Assembly (NCBI RefSeq): GCF_008001015.1
Contig: NZ_CP042862.1
Location: 1,240,001 to 1,304,000, forward strand
DNA length: 64,000 nt
Source of the DNA: Serinicoccus profundi
GTDB lineage: Bacteria > Actinomycetota > Actinomycetes > Actinomycetales > Dermatophilaceae
Reading direction: 5' to 3'
Part shown: piece after piece, positions 51,402-59,519 of the stretch
How positions within the stretch are numbered: position 1 is the stretch's first letter
How the letters are laid out: the number at the start of each line of letters is the position of its first letter
Position numbers and translations under genes: made by a program
The notes under the pieces: generated by a model
The model's database searches: none
Told to the model about the DNA's origin: nothing
What the model saw: the letters and a program-made list of their open reading frames with translations, nothing else

Positions 51402-52889
51402 ATGAGCACCGAGACCTACCCGACCTTCGAGGCGAGCACGCCGACGGCATACCGCATGCTCATCGGCGGGGAATGGGTCGAGGCCGCGGACGGCGCGCGC
51501 CTGGAGGTCATCACCCCCATCGACCGCGACCGGGTCATCGCCACGACGCCGCGGGCCGGGGCCGAGGACGTCGACCGGGCGGTCCGCGCGGCCAGGACCG
51601 CCCAGCCGCGCTGGGCGGCGCTGAGTTTCACCGAGCGGCAGCAGGCGCTGCTGCGGATCGCCGACGACCTCACCGACGCCGCGGAGGATCTCGCGACGCT
51701 CACGGCGCTCGACACCGGCAACGCCCTGCGCACCCAGGCACGCCCGGAGGCCCTGCTGCTGGCCTCCGCCTTCCGCTACTTCGCCGGTCTCGCCGGCGAG
51801 CTCAAGGGCGTCACCCTGCCGACCGGCACCGACGCGCTCTCGCTGACCCGGCGCGTGCCGATCGGGGTGGTGGCCGGAATCCTGCCGTGGAACAGCCCGC
51901 TGATGATCGCCGCCTTCAAGCTGCCCGCCGCCCTCGCCAGCGGCAACGCGATGATCCTCAAGGCGGCCGAGGACGCGCCGACGACCATCCTCGAGCTGGC
52001 GCGGGTGTGCGAGCGCCACCTGCCGCCCGGCGTGCTCGGCGTCCTCACCGGCTACGGCGCCGAGGTGGGGCAGGCGTTGGTGGAGCACCCCGGCGTCGAC
52101 AAGGTCTCCTTCACCGGGTCCACCGCCACCGGGTCCGGCGTGGCCGCCCGGGCCGGCGAGCGGCTGGCCCACGTCAGCCTCGAGCTCGGCGGCAAGAGCC
52201 CGTGCATCGTCTTCCCCGACTCCGACACCGACGACGTGGTCGAGCAGGTCCTGCTGGCGACTCGCTTCGCCCGGCAGGGGCAGAGCTGCACGTCCGGCTC
52301 CCGGTTGTTCCTCCACGAGTCCGTGCACGACAGCTTCCTCGAGCGGCTGGTGGCGAGGGTGTCCCGGCTCCGGGTCGGCGATCCGCGCGAGGAGACCAGC
52401 GACATCGGCTGCATCATCAACCAGCGCCAGTGGGACCGTGTGCAGGGCTACCTCGACGAGGCGTTGGCGACCGAGGGCATCGAGGTCGCCTACGACGGGC
52501 GGGAGAGCCTCACGGTGGGGGAGCCGGGGTTCTACCACGCCCCGATGATCCTCAGCCAGGTCGACAACGACTGGCGGATCGCCCGGGAGGAGATCTTCGG
52601 GCCGGTGCTCTCGGTCATCCGGTGGCGCCAGGAGGACGAGGTCGTGGCGATGGCCAACGACAGCCACTACGGACTGGCCGCCTTCGTCTTCGCCCGCGAC
52701 ATCGGTATGGCGTTGCGCACGGCCCAGCGGATCGAGTCGGGGTGGGTGCAGGTCAACCAGGGCGGTGGGCAGCAGGTCGGGCAGTCCTACGGCGGCATGA
52801 AGGCCAGCGGCCACGGCCGGGAGTTCTCGCTCGAGGGCATGCTCGAGGGCTTCACCCAGATCCAGCAGATCAACGTGCGACTGACCTAA
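51402..52889 (+). CDS. NAD(P)-dependent aldehyde dehydrogenase
   Basis: 495 residues of the ALDH superfamily: GILPWNSPLMIAAFKLPAALASGN, the catalytic Glu in LELGGKSP, the catalytic Cys in QGQSCTSGSR, and EEIFGPVLSVIRW. GAGGAG lies 5-6 bases before ATG 51402. Substrate preference (betaine aldehyde-like or other) cannot be told. Its TAA overlaps the convergent metal-receptor gene's stop. Confidence 0.92.
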   Translation: MSTETYPTFEASTPTAYRMLIGGEWVEAADGARLEVITPIDRDRVIATTPRAGAEDVDRAVRAARTAQPRWAALSFTERQQALLRIADDLTDAAEDLATLTALDTGNALRTQARPEALLLASAFRYFAGLAGELKGVTLPTGTDALSLTRRVPIGVVAGILPWNSPLMIAAFKLPAALASGNAMILKAAEDAPTTILELARVCERHLPPGVLGVLTGYGAEVGQALVEHPGVDKVSFTGSTATGSGVAARAGERLAHVSLELGGKSPCIVFPDSDTDDVVEQVLLATRFARQGQSCTSGSRLFLHESVHDSFLERLVARVSRLRVGDPREETSDIGCIINQRQWDRVQGYLDEALATEGIEVAYDGRESLTVGEPGFYHAPMILSQVDNDWRIAREEIFGPVLSVIRWRQEDEVVAMANDSHYGLAAFVFARDIGMALRTAQRIESGWVQVNQGGGQQVGQSYGGMKASGHGREFSLEGMLEGFTQIQQINVRLT

Positions 52890-53758
52890 CGGGCCGGGCC
52901 GTCCTCCGGGGCCGGCGACGGCGTCGAAGGGGCCGACGACCCTGCGCCGGGCGCCGACCGGACATCGGCCAGCAGGTCCCAGGCGTCCAGCATCGCGGGG
53001 CCGTACCACGTGAGCAGCCGACCGCTCACGAGCCGGGTCGGGGTCTGGCGGAAGGCCTCGGGCCCGTCCGTCGGGCCGAAGGTGTAGGGCTCGTCGGGCA
53101 GCAGGGCCACGTCGGCACCGGCGGTGTCGAGATCGGCCAGCTCGACGCCGGGGTAGCGCTCGTCGTGGTCGGCGAAGAGGTTGCGCACCCCGCCCCGGTG
53201 GAGCAGGTCGGTGGTGTAGGTGCGCGAACCCACGACCATCCAGGGATCCCGCCAGATCGGCACGACCACGGACGGTCCGGCGGGTGCGGTCGCGCCGGGG
53301 GAGGACGCCTCGCTGCCGGGTGCCGAGGCGTCGGCGACCACCGACCACCGGGCCTCCACGTCCAGCAGCCAGGGCGGCTCACCCCAGCCCAGCACGTCCA
53401 CGAGCAGCGTGCGCAGCACCCGGAGGGCGTCGTCGACGGACTCGATGACGCCGACCCAGACGGGCACGCCCGCCTCGCGCAACCGGCGCACGTCGAGCTC
53501 GCGGTTCTCCTCCTGCACGCAGACGACGAGCTCGGGGGAGAGCTCCTGGATGGCGGCGCGGTCCGGGTTCTTCGTGCCGCGGACCCGGGCCACGTCGAGG
53601 TCGGCGGGGTGGGTGCACCACTGCGTGGCGGCGACCAGCGCCTCGCGCCGGGTGTCCGCCAGCGCCTCGGTGAGCGAGGGCACGAGGGAGACCACCCGGG
53701 TCACCGGCCCGTCGGGCAGCGCGACCGCGCCGCCCAGGTCGTCGCGCAGGTGCCTCAT
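52886..53758 (-). CDS. Helical-backbone metal receptor (BtuF/TroA-like) without signal peptide
   Basis: 290 residues with the periplasmic binding protein pattern: VSLVPSLTEAL, WCTHPADL, VRGTKNPDRAAIQELSPELVVCVQEENRELDVRRLREAGVPV, and LLPDEPYTFG. Members usually bind cobalamin or iron-siderophore outside the membrane, but no signal peptide or lipobox precedes the fold here. ATG 53758 overlaps the upstream UDP-glucose pyrophosphorylase stop (ATGA). It is probably cytosolic or mis-exported; no ABC transporter gene is nearby. Confidence 0.83.
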   Translation of the reverse strand: MRHLRDDLGGAVALPDGPVTRVVSLVPSLTEALADTRREALVAATQWCTHPADLDVARVRGTKNPDRAAIQELSPELVVCVQEENRELDVRRLREAGVPVWVGVIESVDDALRVLRTLLVDVLGWGEPPWLLDVEARWSVVADASAPGSEASSPGATAPAGPSVVVPIWRDPWMVVGSRTYTTDLLHRGGVRNLFADHDERYPGVELADLDTAGADVALLPDEPYTFGPTDGPEAFRQTPTRLVSGRLLTWYGPAMLDAWDLLADVRSAPGAGSSAPSTPSPAPEDGPAR

Positions 53759-55137
53759 GCCCCGCCCAGGGTGGCCCCGTCGTCGACCGAGCCGCCCTCC
53801 GGCCCGAGGTGGGCGACGCCGCGCACCCGCACCCCGGAGCCGAAGCGCCAGTCCCCCTCGACCTCGAGCCGGGTGGCCTCGACCAGGGAGGGCACCCCGG
53901 CCGGGAAGCGCTCGTCGAAGTCGTCGATCATGCCGTAGTGCGCCTTCGTCAGGTCCACGACCGGCGCCGGGTCGACCGTCCGGTGGAGGCGGTAGGACGT
54001 GTCGTCCACGGCATACACGTCCGAGCGCAGCAGCGCGAGCTCGTTGGTGGTCTTGACCGGCACGAAGCGCTCCCGGCTCACCGCGATCGAGGCGGCGTCG
54101 GCGAAGAGCTCGACGGCGCTGCCCATCGCCGACTCGATCTGGATGACCGGGGTGGACGCCTTGTCGGTGGGGTCGACGGTCTTGGCGTTGCGGATGAGGG
54201 GCAGCTCCATGACGCCGCCGCGCTCGGTGAGCATGTCGCGCAGGCGCGCCAGGTCGAACCACAGGTTGTTGGTGTTGACGAAGGGATGCTTCTCGCCGTC
54301 CATGAAGTGGACCATCTCTTCCTCGGCGGTCTGCGCCGTGTCGCGCAGCACGAGCCGTCCGTCGGCGCGGCGCCGCACGAGGTGACCGCCCTTCTTGTCC
54401 ATCTCGGTCCGACGGCAGACCTCGGCGGCGAAGCCGGCGCCGCTGGCCGCGAACCACGCCGCCACACGACCGTCGGCGACCGCGCCGAGGTTGTCGACGT
54501 TGGAGACGAAGGCATACCGGAAGCCGCCCTCGAGGAGCTGGTCGAGCAGCCCGCTGGCGAGCAGCGAGGGGTAGAGGTCGCCGTGGCCCGGTGGGCACCA
54601 CTCCAGGCGCGGGTCGGCCTCCCAGGTCACCGGGGTGAGGTCGTCGGCGCGCAGCTTGGGCTCCTGGGACTGCACGAAGTCCAGCGGTATGCCGTCGGTC
54701 GCGAGCTCGGGGTAACGGTCCAGGACCTCCAGGGTCGCCTCGCGGGTGGAGAAGCTGTCCATGAACACCAGGGGGAGCCTCACCCCGAAGCGCTCGCGCA
54801 GCGCCAGCACCTGGCGCACGGTGATGTCGAGGAAGGTCAGGCCCTCGCGGACGGGGAGCAGGGACTTGGGCGCGGCGAGGCCCATCGAGGTGCCGAGGCC
54901 GCCGTTGAGGGTGATGACCGCCGTCGCCGCCAGCGCCTCGCGCGCCTCCTCCTCGGTGACGTCGACGTCCTCGAGGTGGGCGGTGGGCAGGGCCGGCTCC
55001 ACGTCGGCCTCCGCGATGAGGCCGGTCGCCCCCGCCGCGAGGTGGTCGTAGTGCCGCGCGAAGGTGTCGCGAGCGGGCCGACTCACGCCGGCCTGCTGCA
55101 TACGGTCAAGGGCCTGCTGACGTCCCGATGCGCTCAT
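53755..55137 (-). CDS. UTP-glucose-1-phosphate uridylyltransferase, eukaryotic-type fold
   Basis: 460 residues of the UDPGP family (not GalU type). It contains LNGGLGTSMGLAAPKSLLPV (nucleotide loop and Lys), WCPPGHGDLYPSL, VSNVDNLGA and MDKKGGHL. It makes UDP-glucose for glycans and trehalose. Probably leaderless: TAGGTT lies 6 bases before ATG 55137. It is translationally coupled to the metal-receptor-like gene. Confidence 0.9.
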   Translation of the reverse strand: MSASGRQQALDRMQQAGVSRPARDTFARHYDHLAAGATGLIAEADVEPALPTAHLEDVDVTEEEAREALAATAVITLNGGLGTSMGLAAPKSLLPVREGLTFLDITVRQVLALRERFGVRLPLVFMDSFSTREATLEVLDRYPELATDGIPLDFVQSQEPKLRADDLTPVTWEADPRLEWCPPGHGDLYPSLLASGLLDQLLEGGFRYAFVSNVDNLGAVADGRVAAWFAASGAGFAAEVCRRTEMDKKGGHLVRRRADGRLVLRDTAQTAEEEMVHFMDGEKHPFVNTNNLWFDLARLRDMLTERGGVMELPLIRNAKTVDPTDKASTPVIQIESAMGSAVELFADAASIAVSRERFVPVKTTNELALLRSDVYAVDDTSYRLHRTVDPAPVVDLTKAHYGMIDDFDERFPAGVPSLVEATRLEVEGDWRFGSGVRVRGVAHLGPEGGSVDDGATLGGA

Positions 55138-55143
55138 GGGGCC

Positions 55144-55149
55144 AACCTA
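55144..55149 (-). promoter_or_regulatory. -10 element, leaderless promoter of the UDPGP gene
   Basis: TAGGTT on the minus strand, 6-base spacer to ATG 55137. Confidence 0.5.
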
Positions 55150-55189
55150 CCGAGAGACACCGACAGGGGGCTTCCACGGCCCACCGTGC

Positions 55190-56059
55190 TCACCTGGCCG
55201 AGCCGCCCCCGACCGGGAAGAGGACCGGGGTGGCGCGCTTGTAGTCCTCGTAGTCGGCTTGCCCACCCCACTTCTCGTCGGCGCGACGCTCCAGCGCGGG
55301 CACCCCGCTGGCGAAGCGCAGCAGGAGGTAGATGAGCACGGGGGAGATAAGGGTGACGTGCTGCCACCCGTTCAGGGCACCGGCCGCGACCATCGCCACC
55401 CCGGTCCACAGCAGGATCTCCCCGACGTAGTTGGGGTGCCGCGAGATCGACCACAGGCCGGAGCGGATGAACTCGCCCTCGTGGGAGGGGTCGGCCTTGA
55501 AGGCCGACTTCTGCGCATCCGCGACCGCCTCGATCGCGAAGCCGACCACCCAGACGAGGATGCCGGCATACCCGAGCAGACCCAGCGGGGCGCGATCGCC
55601 GGAGGTGATGGCGGCCAGCGCCGCTCCCGCCGTGAAGACCACCCACAGGCCCTGCATCGTCCAGACGAGCAGGAACCTCGACCAGCTCTTCTTGAGCTCG
55701 TCGAAGCGGCCGTCCTTGCCGGCCTTGCTCACCCGGCGGAAGAGGAAGAACCCGAGCCGGAGGGCCCAGAGGAGCACCATGGCGCCGAGGATCCAGGTGC
55801 GGGCGTCGCGGTCCTGCACGAGCACGAGGGCCAGGATCGTCACCAGCTGGAAGGTCACGGACCCGGTGAGGTCGAAGAAGCGCTCCGTCTGGGCCCGGAA
55901 GGAGGGCACGTAGACGACCCAGTTGAGGACGTAGGCCAGCAGGGCCAGGGCGATCATGAGCGGCAGACCCGGCGTGAGCGCCTGACCACCGTCGGAGGCG
56001 GCGAGCGCGAGCAGGAGGCCGGCGGCGGTCGCCAGGGCGGCGGTCAGGAGACTCTTCAC
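55190..56059 (-). CDS. DUF1295 / steroid 5-alpha-reductase-like membrane protein
   Basis: 289 residues with about six to seven membrane helices. The C-terminal signature SGLWSISRHPNYVGEILLWTG and YEDYKRATPVLFP matches the DUF1295/ICMT-steroid reductase superfamily, which uses NADPH or SAM. Substrate unknown. GTG 56059 lies 6 bases after TAGGCT. Confidence 0.87.
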   Translation of the reverse strand: MKSLLTAALATAAGLLLALAASDGGQALTPGLPLMIALALLAYVLNWVVYVPSFRAQTERFFDLTGSVTFQLVTILALVLVQDRDARTWILGAMVLLWALRLGFFLFRRVSKAGKDGRFDELKKSWSRFLLVWTMQGLWVVFTAGAALAAITSGDRAPLGLLGYAGILVWVVGFAIEAVADAQKSAFKADPSHEGEFIRSGLWSISRHPNYVGEILLWTGVAMVAAGALNGWQHVTLISPVLIYLLLRFASGVPALERRADEKWGGQADYEDYKRATPVLFPVGGGSAR

Positions 56060-56065
56060 CGCCCC

Positions 56066-56071
56066 AGCCTA
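56066..56071 (-). promoter_or_regulatory. -10 element, leaderless promoter of the DUF1295 gene
   Basis: TAGGCT on the minus strand, 6-base spacer to GTG 56059. Confidence 0.5.
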
Positions 56072-56120
56072 CGGTCGGGCGCACGGCGCCCCACGGGCGC
56101 TCCGCCCTCGGAGGGGGTTC

Positions 56121-56136
56121 TTGACGGGCGCGTCAA
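56121..56136. promoter_or_regulatory. Palindromic operator candidate upstream of icmF
   Basis: TTGACG-GGCG-CGTCAA, a perfect dyad with 6-bp arms. It lies 20 bases upstream of a TACCAT hexamer (56156-56161) that could be the icmF -10, so a dimeric repressor of TetR or similar type could act here. Confidence 0.4.
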
Positions 56137-56198
56137 CCAGGCGCCCTGCGTCCACTACCATCGAAGGGAACGGGCCACACTCGATGAGGAGACGCACG

Positions 56199-59100
56199 GT
56201 GAAGAACGACCAGGGCGCGCAGAGCGCCGCGGACGCGACCAGCGGCAGGCCGGCCCTGCGGACCCCGGAGCACCCGGTCCGCATCGTCACCGCCGCCAGC
56301 CTCTTCGACGGCCACGACGCCTCGATCAACATCATGCGGCGCATCATGCAGAGCCAGGGTGCCGAGGTCGTCCACCTCGGGCACAACCGCTCGGTGGCCG
56401 AGGTCGTCCAGGCCGTGCTCGACGAGGACGCCAACGCCGTCGCGGTCTCCTCCTACCAGGGTGGCCACGTCGAGTACTTCGAGTACCTCGTCGAGCAGCT
56501 GCGCGCCGCGGGCGCCGACCACGTCAAGGTCGTCGGCGGTGGTGGCGGCGTCATCGTCGCCGAGGAGATCGAGCGGCTGCGGGAGGCCGGGGTGACGATC
56601 TTCTCCCCGGAGGACGGGCAGAGGCTCGGGCTGCCGGGGATGATCAACCAGGTCATCACCGACTCCGACCACGACATGTGGCAGGTCGGTCCCGCCGACG
56701 TGGACGCCGTGCTCGCCGGGGAGCGCACCGCCGTGGCGCGGGCCATCACCGGGGCCGAGCTGGGCTCGCTGCCGGCGCAGGACCGCGAGAGGTATGCCGC
56801 CGCGGCCCGCGAGAGCACCGCCCCGGTCCTCGGGATCACCGGCACGGGCGGGTCGGGCAAGAGCTCGCTCACCGACGAGCTGGTGCGGCGCTTCCGCATC
56901 GACCAGGGCGACCGGCTCCGCATCGGGATCATCGCGATCGACCCGACCCGGCGCAAGGGCGGCGGGGCGCTGCTGGGCGACCGGATCCGGATGAACGCCC
57001 TGGGCTCGGAGACCGGCGCGGTGGCGGGGGAGGCCTCGGACGCCGAGACCCGCGCGAAGGCGATGTTCCGCTCCATGGCCACCCGGGGGGAGTCCGAGGT
57101 GCCCGAGGCGCTGCCGGTGGCGATCGACATCCTCAAGGCCGCCGGCTTCGACCTCGTCGTCGTCGAGACCCCGGGCATCGGCCAGGGCGACGCGGGCATC
57201 GTGCCCTTCGTCGACACCTCGCTCTACGTCATGACCCCTGAGTTCGGAGCCGCCAGCCAGCTGGAGAAGATCGACATGCTCGACTTCGCCGACGTCGTGG
57301 CGATCAACAAGTTCGAGCGTCGCGGTGCCATGGACGCGCTGCGCGACGTCGGCCGCCAGCTGGTCCGCAACCGCGAGGCCTTCGGCAAGCGGCCGGAGGA
57401 CATGCCGGTCTTCGGCACCTCCGCGGCGACCTTCAACGACGACGGCGTCACGGCGCTCTACCAGGTCCTGCGCGACCTCCTCGCCGAGGACGGCCTCCCG
57501 GTCGTGGACGGTCTGCTGCCCCCGGTGGAGGTGCGGCACTCCTCGATGATCCGCCAGGTGGTGCCGCCCAAGCGGGTGCGCTACCTCGCCGAGATCGCGG
57601 ACACGCTGCGCGGCTACCACGAGGACACCGAGCGGTATGCCCTCGCCGCCCGCCGCGTCGAGCGCCTCTCCGCGGTGGACGACGAGCTGGCCGCCCAGGG
57701 CACGACCGACCACGGGGTGGACGACCTCCTCGCCGCCGCCCGTCGCGACGTGCCCACCGAGATCCAGGAGATGCTCGAGGGCTGGCCGGCCCGGGTCGAG
57801 GCCTACTCCGGCGACGAGCAGGTCGTCACGGTCCGCGACCGCGAGCTGCATACCCGACTCACCAAGGAGTCGCTGAGCGGCAACCGCATACCCCGGGTCG
57901 CGCTGCCGCCCTACGACGAGGCGGGCGCGCTCGTGCGCTACTGGCGCCGCGAGAACCTCCCCGGTTTCTTCCCCTACACGGCCGGTGTCTTCGCGTTCAA
58001 GCGGGACAACGAGGACCCGGCCCGCATGTTCGCCGGCGAGGGCGACCCGTTCCGGACCAACCGCCGCTTCAAGCTGCTCTCCGAGGGCCAGCCGGCCACC
58101 CGGCTCTCCACCGCCTTCGACTCGGTCACGCTCTACGGCCACGACCCGGCGGAGCGGCCCGACATCTACGGCAAGGTCGGCACCTCGGGCGTGTCCATCG
58201 CGACCCTGGACGACATGAAGGCGCTCTACGACGGCTTCGACCTCATCGACCCGACGACGTCGGTGTCGATGACGATCAACGGGCCGGCGCCGACGGTGCT
58301 GGCGTTCTTCCTCAACACCGCGATCGACCAGCAGGTCGAGGCCTTCCGCGAGCGCGAGGGCCGTGAGCCCTCGGGCGCCGAGGCTGAGGAACTGCGCGGG
58401 TATGCCCTGGCCAACGTCCGCGGCACCGTGCAGGCGGACATCCTCAAGGAGGACCAGGGGCAGAACACCTGCCTGTTCACGACCGAGTTCTCGCTGCGGA
58501 TGATGGGCGACATCCAGCAGTGGTTCATCGACCAGGGCGTGCGCAACTTCTACTCGGTCTCGATCTCCGGCTACCACATCGCCGAGGCGGGAGCGAACCC
58601 CATCAGCCAGCTGGCCTTCACGCTGGCCAACGGCTTCACCTACGTCGAGTCCTACCTCGCCCGCGGGATGGACATCAACGCCTTCGCGCCCAACCTGTCC
58701 TTCTTCTTCTCCAACGGGATGGACATCGAGTACTCCGTCATCGGCCGCGTCGCGCGGCGCATCTGGGCGGTGGCGATGCGGGAGAAGTACGGCGCCAACG
58801 AGCGCAGCCAGAAGCTGAAGTACCACGTCCAGACCTCGGGGCGCTCGCTGCACGCGCAGGAGATGGACTTCAACGACATCCGCACCACGCTGCAGGCGCT
58901 CATCGCGATCTACGACAACGCCAACTCACTGCATACCAATGCGTATGACGAGGCCGTCACCACGCCCAGCGGTGAGTCGGTGCGTCGTGCCCTGGCGATC
59001 CAGCTCATCATCAACAAGGAGTGGGGCCTGGCGATGAACGAGAACCCCAACCAGGGGTCGTTCATCATCGACCAGCTCACCGACCTCGTCGAGGAGGCCG

Positions 59101-59519
59101 TGCTCACCGAGTTCGACCGGATCAGCGAGCGCGGCGGCGTGCTCGGCGCCATGGAGACCGGCTACCAGCGCGGCAAGATCCAGGACGAGTCACTGCTCTA
59201 CGAGCACCGCAAGCACGACGGGTCGCTGCCGATCATCGGCGTCAACACCTTCCGGCGCCCCCCCTCGGAGCGCGAGGAGGTTCAGGTCGAGCTGGCTCGC
59301 GCCACCGAACAGGAGAAGCAGTCCCAGCTGGAGCGGGTGCAGACCTACCAGGAGACCCACGCGCAGGAGGCCGAGGCCGCCCTGAGCAGGCTCAAGGAGG
59401 CCGCGATGGCCGGTGACAACGTCTTCGCCGTGCTCATGGACGCCGCCCGCGTCTGCACGCTCGGTCAGATCACCGAGGCGTTCTTCGAGGTGGGCGGGCA
59501 GTACCGCCGCAACGTCTGA
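56199..59519 (+). CDS. icmF: Fused isobutyryl-CoA mutase
   Basis: A 1106-residue single-chain mutase interconverting isobutyryl-CoA and n-butyryl-CoA with adenosylcobalamin. Domains in order: B12-binding domain (DGHDASINIMRRIM, axial His), MeaB-like chaperone GTPase (P-loop GITGTGGSGKSSLTDEL near 213; VVVETPGIGQGDAG; INKFERRGAMDA), then the TIM-barrel mutase (PYTAGVFAFKRDNEDP, FTTEFSLRMMGDIQQWF, SISGYHIAEAGANP). GTG 56199 has GAGGAG 7 bases upstream and is preferred over ATG 56184 and 56121. Role: branched-chain/valine or butyrate carbon flow. Confidence 0.93.
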   Translation: MKNDQGAQSAADATSGRPALRTPEHPVRIVTAASLFDGHDASINIMRRIMQSQGAEVVHLGHNRSVAEVVQAVLDEDANAVAVSSYQGGHVEYFEYLVEQLRAAGADHVKVVGGGGGVIVAEEIERLREAGVTIFSPEDGQRLGLPGMINQVITDSDHDMWQVGPADVDAVLAGERTAVARAITGAELGSLPAQDRERYAAAARESTAPVLGITGTGGSGKSSLTDELVRRFRIDQGDRLRIGIIAIDPTRRKGGGALLGDRIRMNALGSETGAVAGEASDAETRAKAMFRSMATRGESEVPEALPVAIDILKAAGFDLVVVETPGIGQGDAGIVPFVDTSLYVMTPEFGAASQLEKIDMLDFADVVAINKFERRGAMDALRDVGRQLVRNREAFGKRPEDMPVFGTSAATFNDDGVTALYQVLRDLLAEDGLPVVDGLLPPVEVRHSSMIRQVVPPKRVRYLAEIADTLRGYHEDTERYALAARRVERLSAVDDELAAQGTTDHGVDDLLAAARRDVPTEIQEMLEGWPARVEAYSGDEQVVTVRDRELHTRLTKESLSGNRIPRVALPPYDEAGALVRYWRRENLPGFFPYTAGVFAFKRDNEDPARMFAGEGDPFRTNRRFKLLSEGQPATRLSTAFDSVTLYGHDPAERPDIYGKVGTSGVSIATLDDMKALYDGFDLIDPTTSVSMTINGPAPTVLAFFLNTAIDQQVEAFREREGREPSGAEAEELRGYALANVRGTVQADILKEDQGQNTCLFTTEFSLRMMGDIQQWFIDQGVRNFYSVSISGYHIAEAGANPISQLAFTLANGFTYVESYLARGMDINAFAPNLSFFFSNGMDIEYSVIGRVARRIWAVAMREKYGANERSQKLKYHVQTSGRSLHAQEMDFNDIRTTLQALIAIYDNANSLHTNAYDEAVTTPSGESVRRALAIQLIINKEWGLAMNENPNQGSFIIDQLTDLVEEAVLTEFDRISERGGVLGAMETGYQRGKIQDESLLYEHRKHDGSLPIIGVNTFRRPPSEREEVQVELARATEQEKQSQLERVQTYQETHAQEAEAALSRLKEAAMAGDNVFAVLMDAARVCTLGQITEAFFEVGGQYRRNV

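Noticed and set aside
56133-58853. 906-codon minus-strand open frame opposite icmF
   Set aside because: Shadow of icmF with biased His/Glu/Val composition and no recognisable motif.
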